From NCBI RefSeq assembly GCF_001421765.1, contig NZ_LMLA01000009.1:62001-126000 (forward strand): 64,000 nt of DNA. The letters run 5' to 3'. The stretch comes from Sphingomonas sp. Leaf32. Its GTDB lineage: Bacteria; Pseudomonadota; Alphaproteobacteria; Sphingomonadales; Sphingomonadaceae. The translations under genes were made by a program, and so were the position numbers. Under the pieces are notes generated by a model, which was not told where the DNA came from, ran no database searches, and saw only the letters and a list, made by a program, of their open reading frames with translations. How positions within the stretch are numbered: the first letter of the stretch is position 1; every line of letters begins with the position of its first letter. Positions 27,648-36,935 of the stretch are shown here, piece by piece.

Positions 27648-27839
27648 TCATGCGGCCTGTGCAGTCCCCTCGACGGGAACGACCGGAATTACCGGCGCAT
27701 AGGCGCGATCGAGATACAGGTTCGCCAGTTCGTAATGCGCACTGACCACCTGTTCATGGTCAGCCCGTTGCGCGAATTCCAGCTGCTGTTCGGCACGACG
27801 TACGAAGTAGGACATTTCGTCCGGACCAATCGAAGACAC
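27648..27839 (-). CDS. Small conserved helical protein
   Basis: The 63-residue protein (SSIGPDEMSYFVRRAEQQLE after the start) is helical with a short hydrophobic tail. I recognise the general pattern from sphingomonad genomes but know no function. A GTG start at 27839 is chosen because GAGAGG lies five bases before it; an internal ATG at 27815 has no comparable ribosome site. It lies downstream of the 28270 gene on the same strand. Confidence 0.65.
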   Translation of the reverse strand: MSSIGPDEMSYFVRRAEQQLEFAQRADHEQVVSAHYELANLYLDRAYAPVIPVVPVEGTAQAA

Positions 27840-28006
27840 GACAACCTCTCAAGGGCGTTTCATCGCCCGTTTATGCTACTCGCCCGGCCAACCGGACGTG
27901 CAGTAAACGCATGACCGTTGACCGGGATGCGTGTCGTCGCAAATTCTGACGCCGTGATGACACCGCCCGCCGCACGTAGAGGATGCGGCAAGCGGCGTCC
28001 AACCCA

Positions 28007-28270
28007 TTACATACGACGGTGTTTTCCGCCATAGCGCCCGCCGATATAGGCCCCCAGCCGGTGCATCTCGCTGGCCGCGCCGATCGCCGCGTCGCTCTGG
28101 CACGGCAGCGGATCATGGTCGCGGTCCGCCGCGCGGCTGGCGACCTTCGCCGCCAGCTCCTCGATGTCCGCCCGCGACAGCAGGTTCTTCTCGCGCAACA
28201 GGCAGAGCAGGCTTTGCAGGATCACCATGCTCTTCTCGCCGGCGGCATCGCACGGTTCGATCGGATTCAT
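28007..28270 (-). CDS. Small conserved protein of unknown function
   Basis: The 87-residue protein starts at MNPIEPCDAAG (28270) with an excellent ribosome site AAGGAGAGG just upstream. It has a helical core (VILQSLLCLLREKNLLSRADIEELAAKVASRA) and a basic Gly-rich tail (GGRYGGKHRRM). No signal peptide or domain is recognised. It lies 61 bp after the outer-membrane channel gene on the same strand and may be read through from the efflux operon, but a functional link is not shown. Confidence 0.7.
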   Translation of the reverse strand: MNPIEPCDAAGEKSMVILQSLLCLLREKNLLSRADIEELAAKVASRAADRDHDPLPCQSDAAIGAASEMHRLGAYIGGRYGGKHRRM

Positions 28271-28331
28271 CGTTCCTCTCCTTATGGTTATAATGGAGAG
28301 CATATGCCGATCGTACCGGTACGCAAGGGGC

Positions 28332-29795
28332 CTAGTTCAGCCCGCCCCCGAGCGTCCGGTACAGCGTCACCAGGTTCGACGCCCGTGCCAGCCGGGTCTG
28401 CACCAGCGCCTGCCGCGCGGTGTAGCTGGTGCGCTGCGCGTCGAGCGTGTTCAGGAACGAATCGATCCCGGCGCGGTAGCGCGCGTCCGACAGCCGCTGG
28501 GCGGTCGCCGCCGACGTGGCCTTGGCGGTCTGCGCCGACAGCTGCTCGTCGATCGTGCCACGCGTCGCCAGCGCATCGGCCACTTCCTTGAACGCCGTCT
28601 GCAACGTGCCTTCATAGGTCGCGACCGCCGCCAGCTGCTGCGCACGTGCGACCTCGACATTGCCGCGCCGCTGGCCACCGTCGAACAGCGGCAGTGCGAC
28701 CGCCGGAGCGACCGAGAATTGCTGCGTCCCCGATCCGAACAGGCCACCCAAGGCGGTGCTTATCGTCCCCAGCGTCGCGGTCAGCGAGATGGTCGGGAAC
28801 AGCGCCGCACGCGCCGCGCCGATATTGGCGTTGGCGGCATAGAGGCGGCGTTCGGCCTGCAGCACGTCGGGCCGGCGCAGCAGCACCGTCGACGATATGC
28901 CGGTCGGCAGGTTCGACAGGATCGGGTCGCGCTCGCCCAGTTCGGTCGGCAGTTGTTCAACCGGGACCGTGGTGCCCGCCAGCAGGTTGATCGCATTCTG
29001 GTCCTGCGCGATCTGCGCGGTCAGGGCGGCGATGTCGTTGCGGGCCTGCTGATAGCTGGTTTCCGCCTGCTGCACCTCCAGTTCGGAGATGACGCCGACG
29101 CGGAACTGCGCACGGGTCAGTTCCAGCGTGCGGCCGAAGCTGGTCAGCGTCTCACGCGACAGGCGCAGCTGGTCCTGATCCGCCGCCATGGTCAGCCACG
29201 CGGTCGCGACTTCACCGATCAGGGCAATGCGCGCGGCGCGCTGCGCCTCTTCGGTCGCGAAATATTCCTGCAGCCCGGCCTGGCTCAGATTACGCACCCG
29301 CCCGAACAGGTCGAGTTCGAACGCGGAAAATCCGACCGACGCCTGATAGATTTCGAGATTGCCGGTCTGGGCGGGAACGCCGCCCGCACCACCGGCACCC
29401 CCTGCCCCCCCGGCACCGCCCAGCGCGCCGAACGGGTTGTTGGTATAGGTGACGCCGCCATTGGCCGAGGTAGTCGGCACCTGACTGGAGCGGGTCACGC
29501 GATACTGGGCGCGGGCGACCAGCACATTGGCCGCCGTCACGCGGTAATCGCGGTTGTTGTCCAGCGCGGTCGCGATCACCGCCTGCAAGCGCGGATCGAC
29601 GAAGAAGTCGCGATAGCCGATCCGGGTCATGTCGACCTGCTCGGCCCCCAGTGCCGGGTAAGGACCGCCTTGCGGCAGGGTCAGCGGGATCGCCCCTTCC
29701 GGCCGGACATTCTTGGGCGCCAGATTGCACCCTGCCAACGCGGTGGTGGCGATCAGGAGGGTCAGACTACGCAGCGTCATGGCGTTGTTGCTCAT
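28332..29795 (-). CDS. RND efflux outer-membrane lipoprotein (OprM-like)
   Basis: The 487-residue TolC-family channel has a signal peptide and lipobox (TALAGC) and two repeated outer-membrane factor domains (SAFELDLFGRVRNL, APAVALPLFDGGQRRGN). The start at 29795 is chosen because GGGAG lies seven bases upstream; an ATG at 29801 would nearly abut it. A much longer open frame reaching 30422 is an accident of reading through the pump gene. Residues around 120-140 contain a tract of Gly-Gly-Ala repeats not usual for the family. It completes the tripartite pump with the two upstream genes. Confidence 0.93.
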   Translation of the reverse strand: MSNNAMTLRSLTLLIATTALAGCNLAPKNVRPEGAIPLTLPQGGPYPALGAEQVDMTRIGYRDFFVDPRLQAVIATALDNNRDYRVTAANVLVARAQYRVTRSSQVPTTSANGGVTYTNNPFGALGGAGGAGGAGGAGGVPAQTGNLEIYQASVGFSAFELDLFGRVRNLSQAGLQEYFATEEAQRAARIALIGEVATAWLTMAADQDQLRLSRETLTSFGRTLELTRAQFRVGVISELEVQQAETSYQQARNDIAALTAQIAQDQNAINLLAGTTVPVEQLPTELGERDPILSNLPTGISSTVLLRRPDVLQAERRLYAANANIGAARAALFPTISLTATLGTISTALGGLFGSGTQQFSVAPAVALPLFDGGQRRGNVEVARAQQLAAVATYEGTLQTAFKEVADALATRGTIDEQLSAQTAKATSAATAQRLSDARYRAGIDSFLNTLDAQRTSYTARQALVQTRLARASNLVTLYRTLGGGLN

Positions 29796-29797
29796 GT

Positions 29798-32700
29798 TCA
29801 TGCTCCCTGCGGCGCGGGTTCGCCGTCGTCGGTGGAGCGATTGCCATCCTGCGGGTCGTGATCCCGCGTGTCGGCAGGGGTGTTCTTGCCGCCGTGCCCG
29901 AACAGGCGCAGCACGACGACGAAGAACATCGGTACGAAGAAGATCGCGAGGATCGTCGCCGACAACATGCCGCCGACCACCGCCCGGCCGATCGCGTTCT
30001 GGCCACCCGCCCCGGCACCGGTGCTGATCGCCAATGGCAACACGCCGAACACGAACGCCAGCGACGTCATCAGGATCGGGCGCAACCGCAGCCGCGCCGC
30101 CTCCACCGCCGCCTCGACCGCGCCCATGCCGTCCGCCATCCGCTCTTCGGCGAACTCCACGATCAGGATCGCGTTCTTCGCCGACACGCCGATGGTCGTG
30201 ATGAGGCCGACCTGCAGGTAGATGTCGTTGTTCAGCCCGGTCAGCCACGCCGCCAGCAGCGCGCCCAGGATGCCCAGCGGCACGACCAGCAGCACCGAAA
30301 TCGGTACCGACCAGCTTTCGTACAGCGCGGCAAGGCACAGGAACACGATCAGCAGCGACAGGCCATAAAGCGCAGGCGCCTGACCACCCGACAGCCGTTC
30401 CTCGAACGACAGCCCGGTCCATTCGAGCGCGGTACCCGGCGGCAGCTTGGCATGGATTTCCTCCATCGCCTGCATCGCTGCGCCGGTGCTGAGGCCCGGT
30501 CCGGGCGCACCCTGCAGCTGCATCGCCGACTGGCCGTTATAGCGGGTCAGCGACACCGGCGCATTGGCCCATTCGAGCGTCGAGAAGGCGGTGAACGGCA
30601 CCATCTGCCCGGTCGCGCCGCGCACATACAGGTCGCCGACATCCTCCGGCGCGAGCCGGTAGGGCGCATCGGCCTGTACATAGACGCGCTTCACGCGGCC
30701 GCGATCGATGAAGTCGTTGATATAGCCGCCGCCCCATGCGGTCGCGATCGTCGAGTTGACGTCCGCCAGGTCCAGCCCCAGCGCGCGCGCCTTGTCCTCG
30801 TCGATCTTGACCTTGAGCTGCGGTGCGTCGTCGAGGCTGAGCGGCCGGACCTGCGCCACGCGCGGGTCCTGCGACGCCATGCCCAGCATCATGTTGCGCG
30901 CCTGCAACAACCGTTCGTGGCCGATGCCGCCGGTGTCCACCAGCTGCACATCGAACCCGGTGGCGTTGCCCAGTTCCTGCACGGCCGGCGGCACCAGCGC
31001 GAAGATCATGCCGTCCTTATACTGGCTGAACGCCCCCATCGCCCGGCCGACGATCGCCTGCGCCTTGTTCTCGGCGCCGCCGCGATCCTCCCACGGCTTC
31101 AGGTTGACGAACACCAGACCGGCATTCTGTCCCTGCCCCGCGAAACTGAAGCCGTTGACGGTGAAGACGCCCGCGACATTGGCCGATTCCTGCTTCAGGA
31201 AATGGTCGCGAACCACGTTCAGGCCCTTTTCGGTGCGGCTGCTCGTCGATCCTGCCGGCCCCTGTACCAGCGCCAGCACGGTGCCCTGATCCTCGTCGGG
31301 CAGGAAGCCCGAGGGCAGGCGCGTGAAGACGAAGACCATGCCCGCCACGATCAGCAGATAGACGAGCATCGACCGTTTCCAGCTGCGCGTGGTGCGACGT
31401 ACCCCGCCCTCATATTTCTGCTGGCCGCGTTCGAACCGGTCGTTGAACCAGCGGAAAAAGCGCGCGAGCAGGCCGTTGCCCTTCTCGTGCTTGTGCGGAT
31501 CGTGCGGCTTCAGGATCGTGGCGCAGAGCGCCGGCGTCAGGATCAGCGCGACCAGCACCGACAGCACCATCGCCGAGACGATCGTGATCGAGAACTGGCG
31601 ATAGATGACGCCGGTCGACCCGCCGAAGAACGCCATCGGCAGGAACACCGCCGACAGGACTAGGCCGATGCCCACCAGCGCGCTGGTGATCTCGTCCATC
31701 GACTTGCGCGCAGCTTCCCTGGGGGACAGCCCCTCGGTCTGGATCAGGCGTTCGACGTTCTCGACGACGACGATCGCGTCGTCGACCAGCAGGCCGATCG
31801 CCAGCACCATGCCGAACAGCGTCAGCGTGTTGATGGTGAAGCCAGCGACCGCCATCACCGCGAAGGTGCCGAGCAGCACCACCGGCACCGCGATGGTCGG
31901 GATGATCGTCGCACGCCAGTTCTGCAGGAACAGGAACATGACGAGGAAGACCAGCACCACCGCCTCGATCAGCGTGTGGATGACCTGTTCGACCGACAGG
32001 CGGACGAACGGCGTGGTGTCGTACGGATAGATGACCTTCACGTCGCCCGGCAGGCTGCGTCCGATCTCCTGCGCGCGCGCCTTGACCAGTTCCACCGTGT
32101 CGAGCGCGTTGGCACCGGCGGCAAGGCGGACGCCGAAGCCCGAAGCGGGCTTGCCGTTATACTGGACGTCGAAGCCGTAATTCTCGGCCCCCAGCTCGAC
32201 CCGCGCGACATCGCCCAGCCGGACGACCGCGCCATCGGCGTTGGTCTTCAGGCGGATATTGGCGAATTGCTCGGGCGTTTGCAGGCGCGACTGGACGCTG
32301 ACCGTGGCGTTCAGCATCTGCTCCTTGGGTGCCGGCAGCGCGCCGATCTGGCCGGCCGAGACCTGCGCGTTTTGCGCCTGCACGGCCGACGTCACATCGG
32401 CGACGGTCAGCTGATAGCTGTTGAGCTTGATCGGATCGAGCCAGATGCGCATCGCATATTGCGCGCCGAACACCTGCAACTCACCCACGCCGCTGACGCG
32501 GCTGATCGGGTCCTGGAACTGCGACACGACCATGTCGGACAGGTCGTTGTTGGTATGCGATCCGTCGGTCGACACGAGGCCGACGACCAGCAGGAAGCTG
32601 GCGGCGGACTTGGTAACCTGAATGCCTTGGCGCTGGACCTCCTGCGGCAGCAGCGGGGTCGCCGCCTGCAGCTTGTTCTGCACCTGCACCTGCGCGATGT

Positions 32701-33001
32701 CGGGATCGGTGCCCTGTTCGAAGGTCAGGGTGATCGTCACCGTCCCCGCCGAGGAGGACGAGGACGAGAAATAGCGCAGATTGTCGATGCCCTTGAGCTG
32801 CTGCTCGATGATCTGGGTCGTCGTGCGCTCCAGCGTTTCGGCATCGGCACCCGGATAGGTCGCGGTGATCGCGACCGCGGGCGGCGCGATCTCGGGGAAC
32901 TGCGCGATCGGCAGGCTGCGGATCGCGATGGCGCCGGCCAGCATCATCACGACGGCGATGACCCATGCGAAGATGGGTCGGTCGATGAAATAGCGTGACA
33001 T
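29798..33001 (-). CDS. RND multidrug efflux pump, AcrB/HAE1 type
   Basis: The 1067-residue inner-membrane pump starts [20 protein letters not shown] and has the 12-helix RND fold with two large periplasmic loops. Proton-relay aspartates are present in [13 protein letters not shown]. The length and landmarks such as [18 protein letters not shown] are standard for AcrB/MexB proteins, so a drug/proton antiporter is expected. The stop lies two bases before the channel gene start, and the adaptor gene ends six bases before its ATG. Confidence 0.96.
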   Translation of the reverse strand: MSRYFIDRPIFAWVIAVVMMLAGAIAIRSLPIAQFPEIAPPAVAITATYPGADAETLERTTTQIIEQQLKGIDNLRYFSSSSSSAGTVTITLTFEQGTDPDIAQVQVQNKLQAATPLLPQEVQRQGIQVTKSAASFLLVVGLVSTDGSHTNNDLSDMVVSQFQDPISRVSGVGELQVFGAQYAMRIWLDPIKLNSYQLTVADVTSAVQAQNAQVSAGQIGALPAPKEQMLNATVSVQSRLQTPEQFANIRLKTNADGAVVRLGDVARVELGAENYGFDVQYNGKPASGFGVRLAAGANALDTVELVKARAQEIGRSLPGDVKVIYPYDTTPFVRLSVEQVIHTLIEAVVLVFLVMFLFLQNWRATIIPTIAVPVVLLGTFAVMAVAGFTINTLTLFGMVLAIGLLVDDAIVVVENVERLIQTEGLSPREAARKSMDEITSALVGIGLVLSAVFLPMAFFGGSTGVIYRQFSITIVSAMVLSVLVALILTPALCATILKPHDPHKHEKGNGLLARFFRWFNDRFERGQQKYEGGVRRTTRSWKRSMLVYLLIVAGMVFVFTRLPSGFLPDEDQGTVLALVQGPAGSTSSRTEKGLNVVRDHFLKQESANVAGVFTVNGFSFAGQGQNAGLVFVNLKPWEDRGGAENKAQAIVGRAMGAFSQYKDGMIFALVPPAVQELGNATGFDVQLVDTGGIGHERLLQARNMMLGMASQDPRVAQVRPLSLDDAPQLKVKIDEDKARALGLDLADVNSTIATAWGGGYINDFIDRGRVKRVYVQADAPYRLAPEDVGDLYVRGATGQMVPFTAFSTLEWANAPVSLTRYNGQSAMQLQGAPGPGLSTGAAMQAMEEIHAKLPPGTALEWTGLSFEERLSGGQAPALYGLSLLIVFLCLAALYESWSVPISVLLVVPLGILGALLAAWLTGLNNDIYLQVGLITTIGVSAKNAILIVEFAEERMADGMGAVEAAVEAARLRLRPILMTSLAFVFGVLPLAISTGAGAGGQNAIGRAVVGGMLSATILAIFFVPMFFVVVLRLFGHGGKNTPADTRDHDPQDGNRSTDDGEPAPQGA

Positions 33002-33007
33002 GGCCCG

Positions 33008-34207
33008 TTACTTCGCCTGTGCCTGGGAGCCGCCGGCCCCGGCGGGGGCGGCACCCTGCGGCGCCTGCCCTTCCGGCTGCGGCTTCCACGGATAGCCCTT
33101 TACCGGCGTACCGGGCTGCAGCATCTGCGCGCCCTCCACGACGATCTTGTCGCCCGCGTTCAGCCCGCCGGTCACCAGCCAGGCGTCGCCGACCGTACGC
33201 TTCGTCTGCAACGGACGCGGTGCCAGCTTGCCGTCCGGCCCGATGACGAGAACGGTCGCCGCCCCCTTCGGATCGCGCGTCACCGCCCGCTGCGGCACCA
33301 GGATGCCGTTCGCCTGCGTGCCCTCGACCAGCTCGGCGCGGACATACATGCCCGGCAGCAACAGCCCGCGCGGGTTGGAGAAGACGGCGCGGATCGCCTG
33401 CGTCCCGGTCGCCGGATCGACGGTGACGTCGGTGAACTTCAGCGTACCCTCGATCGGATAGGTGCTGCCATCCTCCAGCTTCAGCCGGACGCGCGCGGCA
33501 CCTGCGCCGCGCGACAGGTCGCCGCCCATGATCTGCTGACGCAGCTTCAACAGGTCGGCGCTCGACTGCTGGATGTCGACATAGATCGGGTCGAGCCGCT
33601 GGATCGTCGCCAGCGCATTGGTCTGCGCGGCCGATACCAGCGCGCCCGTCGTGAATACCGACCGACCGATCCGGCCGGAGATCGGCGCGGTGATGGTGGT
33701 GCGCGACAGGTCGATCTGCGCCTGACGCAGTGCAGCGCGCTGGGCGGCGATGTCCGCCTCGGCCTGCTGCGCGCCGGTCACCGCATTCTCATATTCCTGG
33801 CGGCTGATCGCGTTGATCTTGACCAGTTCGCCATAGCGGCGCGCCAGGTTGCGGGTCGATGCGATCGACGCCTGCGCCCGGGACAGCGCCGCACGCGCGC
33901 TGGCGACCGCCGCCTGATAGGGCGACGGATCGATGCGATAGAGCGGCTGCCCCTGCCGCACATAGTCGCCTTCCTGGAACAGCCGGGCAAGGATCAGCCC
34001 GTTGACCTGCGGCCGGACGTCCGACGTCTCATAGGGCGCGGTACGGCCGGGAAGCTCGGTGGTGAGCGTCACCGGTTGCGGCTGGACGGTCACGAATCCG
34101 ACCTGCGGCGGCCCCTGGGGCGCCCCCTGCTGCTGCTGCGACTCGCCGCCGCCCCCGCAAGCCGAGAGAAGGAGCGCCAGTGCCAATGGGGCCATGCGAT
34201 TTTTCAT
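33008..34207 (-). CDS. RND periplasmic adaptor, AcrA/MexA type
   Basis: The 399-residue lipoprotein begins MKNRMAPLALALLLSAC with a lipobox ending at C17. It has the lipoyl/barrel-sandwich halves (VRPQVNGLILARLFQEGDYV and TTITAPISGRIGRS) around a long helical hairpin, and a Pro/Gln/Gly-rich C-terminal tail. The start at 34207 has GAGG at good spacing. It bridges the pump and outer-membrane channel. The operator palindrome at 34234-34253 lies 26 bp upstream. Confidence 0.95.
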   Translation of the reverse strand: MKNRMAPLALALLLSACGGGGESQQQQGAPQGPPQVGFVTVQPQPVTLTTELPGRTAPYETSDVRPQVNGLILARLFQEGDYVRQGQPLYRIDPSPYQAAVASARAALSRAQASIASTRNLARRYGELVKINAISRQEYENAVTGAQQAEADIAAQRAALRQAQIDLSRTTITAPISGRIGRSVFTTGALVSAAQTNALATIQRLDPIYVDIQQSSADLLKLRQQIMGGDLSRGAGAARVRLKLEDGSTYPIEGTLKFTDVTVDPATGTQAIRAVFSNPRGLLLPGMYVRAELVEGTQANGILVPQRAVTRDPKGAATVLVIGPDGKLAPRPLQTKRTVGDAWLVTGGLNAGDKIVVEGAQMLQPGTPVKGYPWKPQPEGQAPQGAAPAGAGGSQAQAK

Positions 34208-34233
34208 GAACGTCCTCGACGGATGTGCTAAAC

Positions 34234-34253
34234 GTGAGTGATCGATCACTCAC
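34234..34253. promoter_or_regulatory. Perfect 20-bp palindromic operator of the RND operon
   Basis: GTGAGTGATCGATCACTCAC is an exact palindrome in the divergent promoter region between the adaptor gene and the TetR gene. Its length, symmetry and position are typical of TetR-family operators, so the adjacent regulator probably binds here and represses both directions. Confidence 0.85.
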
Positions 34254-34312
34254 ACTTTTCGGCGGGTACGCCGGTAAAGTGCAAGTGGCAAGAGGGTACA
34301 GGTGAACGGCAA

Positions 34313-34984
34313 GTGAATTTGTTGCAGTGCGGAGAGGCAAGGCGCGCCAGCCGGGCGGCGGCGCGTCGCGAACAACTGGTCAGCGTGGCCCGGCGACTGT
34401 TCGCCGAACAGGGATTCCACGGCACCGGGGTCGCGCAGCTCGCCGCCGAGTCGGGGATCAAGGTCGGGCAGATCTATCGCGATTTCGCCGACAAGGAGTC
34501 GATCGTCGCCGCGATCGTCGAAAGCGACCTGGCCGTGTTCCTGAACGATCAGGACATGACGCGCGCCATCGAAACCCGCGACGTACCTGCGTTGCGGGAA
34601 TGGCTGCGCGAGTTTCTGCGCTGCGGCAGCGACGGCGAACCCGACCCGTTGTTCGCCGAAATCATGGCGGAGGCGGCGCGCAACGAACGTATCCGCGCCA
34701 TCTCCCACTCGATCAACCGCAGCGTGTCGGAAGCGTTGATGCGGGTCCTCGCTGCCCTCGCCCCGGCCGAATCGCAGGCCGAGGAACGGTCGCTGTTGTG
34801 CGACATGATCCTGACGATGAGCGCGGGCGTCCTGTACCGCCGGATCGGCGACCCGGATTTCAAAGAAGCCGTGACCTTCCGCCGGCTGATCGCCGTCCTC
34901 GACGCGCATGTCGACGAACTGATCGCGCCAAAACCAGACCCGATCTTCGAAAACAACCATTGCGGATTTGTGACGCCGCGATAG
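34313..34984 (+). CDS. TetR-family repressor of the RND pump
   Basis: The 223-residue protein has an N-terminal TetR helix-turn-helix (LVSVARRLFAEQGFHGTGVAQLAAESGIK then VGQIYRDFADKESIV) and a variable ligand-binding C-domain. The GTG at 34313 is chosen because AGGTGA precedes it by seven bases. A GTG at 34238 falls inside the operator and would add an odd basic leader, so it is rejected. Divergent from the pump operon, it most likely represses acrAB-type genes and itself, relieved by pump substrates. Confidence 0.9.
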   Translation: MNLLQCGEARRASRAAARREQLVSVARRLFAEQGFHGTGVAQLAAESGIKVGQIYRDFADKESIVAAIVESDLAVFLNDQDMTRAIETRDVPALREWLREFLRCGSDGEPDPLFAEIMAEAARNERIRAISHSINRSVSEALMRVLAALAPAESQAEERSLLCDMILTMSAGVLYRRIGDPDFKEAVTFRRLIAVLDAHVDELIAPKPDPIFENNHCGFVTPR

Positions 34985-35064
34985 GGTTACGACGCGCACT
35001 CCCTTGCGCGGTCGTCGCAGGCCCTGTCCGGACCCCCGGGCGGGGCTTGTCGTTTCAGCCTCCA

Positions 35065-35580
35065 TCACACCAGCCCCCGCGCCAGCACGACGAACGACAG
35101 TGTTGTTCTCGGCAATCCGAAGCGGGGATCATCCATCGGAAAAGGCCGGACTTCTCCGGTGCGGGCATAGCCCTGGCGTTCGTACCACGCGATCAATTCG
35201 CGCCGCACGGCGATGACCGTCATCTCCATCGACGCCGCGCCGTGATGGTCGCGCGCATGGCTCTCCGCTGCCGTGACGAGTCGCCGTCCGAGTCCTTCCG
35301 CCTGCCGATCCGGGCGGACCGATAACAGCCCCAGCGCCGAGCGTCCCGTTCCGGCACGCTTCACCTCGACACAGCCGATCGCATCGTCGCCAGCGAATGC
35401 GATCAGGATCGTCCGGTCAGGATCGCCGATCGCCTCGGCCAGCGCGGCGGGGTCGGTACGCTGGCCGTCCAGCAGGTCCGCCTCATGCGTCCACCCGCCC
35501 CGCGCGCTGTCGCCGCGAAAGGCCGATTCCACCAGTGCGTGCAGCACGGGAATGTCCGCCGATGTCGCAGGCCGGATCAT
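35065..35580 (-). CDS. GNAT-family acetyltransferase
   Basis: The 171-residue protein has the GNAT fold with an acetyl-CoA loop (LLSVRPDRQAEGLGRRLV) and a later AWYERQGYARTGEV segment. The ATG at 35580 overlaps the upstream channel gene stop by four bases (ATGA); the ATG at 35589 is possible. It is the last gene of the EmrAB-type operon, so it might acetylate a compound handled by the pump, but the substrate is unknown. Confidence 0.85.
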   Translation of the reverse strand: MIRPATSADIPVLHALVESAFRGDSARGGWTHEADLLDGQRTDPAALAEAIGDPDRTILIAFAGDDAIGCVEVKRAGTGRSALGLLSVRPDRQAEGLGRRLVTAAESHARDHHGAASMEMTVIAVRRELIAWYERQGYARTGEVRPFPMDDPRFGLPRTTLSFVVLARGLV

Positions 35581-36935
35581 CCGCCCCATCCCCCGCCCAT
35601 CGCCTGATACAGCGCGACCAGCGCGTTCAACTGGTCGGCGCGAACCTGTTCCAACGACAATTCGGCGCTGAACAGGGCACGCTGCGCATCGAGCTGCTCC
35701 AGATACGGACTGTAGCCCGCGCGATAGCGATTGGTCGCATGGCGCAGCGCCTCCGCCGTCGCGGTCCGTTGCGTTTCCAGCGCGCGGCGCTGCGCGGCCA
35801 ACCGGTCGACCCCGGCCAGCGCGTCCTCGATCTCGCGGAACGCGGTCAGCACACTGCGCTGATAGCCGAAGGCCGCCTGATCGCGCCGCGCAGTCGCGCC
35901 GTCATAATTGCCGCGCAGCTGCCCGCCCCGGAACAGCGGCGCCAGCACGCTCGCCCCGATCGACCAGATACCGACCGGATTGGGCAAGGCGCTCGACAAG
36001 ACTTCGCCGGTCGATCCGGTCAGGCGCAATTGCGGCAGGAACTGCGCGCGCGCCGCCGCCAGCGATGCATCGCTCGCCGCCAGCGTCGCCTCGGCTTGCG
36101 CGATGTCGGGGCGGCGGCGCAGCAGGTCGCTGGGCAGCCCCGCCGGGATCGGCGGCGGCACCAGTGCCGCCAGCGCCCGCCCCCGCGCGATGGGGCGCGG
36201 CGGCGTACCGGTCAGCAATGCCAGCGCATTTTCCTGTCGCCGCGCCAGCAGCTCCAGCTGCGGCAGCGTCTGCGTCACCGCCGCATATTCCGCCTCCGCC
36301 TGGCGCAGTTCGAGCTGCGAGGTATAGCCGACCTCCGCCCGCGACCGGGCGATGCGGAGCGCCTCGCCGCGCGACGCGATCGTCGCCCGCACCGTTTCGA
36401 TCCGCGCGTCCAGCCCGCGCAGCGTGATATAGCCGCTGGCGGTGGCGGCGGCGACCGACAGGCGCGCGGTGTCGGCGGCGGCGGCGGCGGCAGCGCCGGT
36501 CAGCCGCGCGGCATCGATCGTCGACCCGATCCGCCCGAACAGATCGACCTCATAGGCCGACTGGAACACCGGTTGCAGCGAGGTGCCGGTGCTGGCCGTG
36601 CCGAAGGCGTTGAGCGCGCGCTGTTCGATCAGCCCGACACCGGCATCCAGCGTCGGAAACCGCGCCGCCCGCGCCACGCGCTCGGCGGCCCGCGCCTCCG
36701 CCACCCGCGCGACCGCGACGGCGATGTCGGGATTGTTGGCCAGCGCCGCCGTCACCAGCCGGGTCAGTTCGGGATCGCCGAACCCCTCCCACCAATGCGC
36801 CGCGATCGGCGCAGAGCCGGGCAGGGTCGTGCGCCACGCGGGCGGCGGCGTGACGTTCGCCGCCACCGGACGCGGCCGCTGCGCCGGGGTACAGGCCCCC
36901 AGCACCGCGACCGACAGGAGCAGGACGCGCCTCAT
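35577..36935 (-). CDS. Outer-membrane efflux lipoprotein (NodT-like TolC family)
   Basis: The 452-residue lipoprotein (lipobox near VLGAC) has two outer-membrane factor repeats, including YEVDLFGRIGSTIDAARL and APLFRGGQLRGNYDGATARRD. Such channels pair with inner-membrane pumps and adaptors. Its start overlaps the adaptor stop by four bases, so it should serve the EmrAB-like pump, making this a self-contained tripartite system separate from the RND one. Confidence 0.92.
   Translation of the reverse strand: MRRVLLLSVAVLGACTPAQRPRPVAANVTPPPAWRTTLPGSAPIAAHWWEGFGDPELTRLVTAALANNPDIAVAVARVAEARAAERVARAARFPTLDAGVGLIEQRALNAFGTASTGTSLQPVFQSAYEVDLFGRIGSTIDAARLTGAAAAAAADTARLSVAAATASGYITLRGLDARIETVRATIASRGEALRIARSRAEVGYTSQLELRQAEAEYAAVTQTLPQLELLARRQENALALLTGTPPRPIARGRALAALVPPPIPAGLPSDLLRRRPDIAQAEATLAASDASLAAARAQFLPQLRLTGSTGEVLSSALPNPVGIWSIGASVLAPLFRGGQLRGNYDGATARRDQAAFGYQRSVLTAFREIEDALAGVDRLAAQRRALETQRTATAEALRHATNRYRAGYSPYLEQLDAQRALFSAELSLEQVRADQLNALVALYQAMGGGWGG

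Noticed and set aside
29802..30422. Apparent N-terminal extension of the outer-membrane channel to 696 residues
   Set aside because: It is an out-of-frame reading of the RND pump gene; the lipoprotein signal begins at 29795.
34238..34312. GTG start for the TetR gene within the operator palindrome
   Set aside because: It would place the start codon inside the 20-bp operator and add 25 atypical residues; GTG at 34313 has a proper ribosome site.
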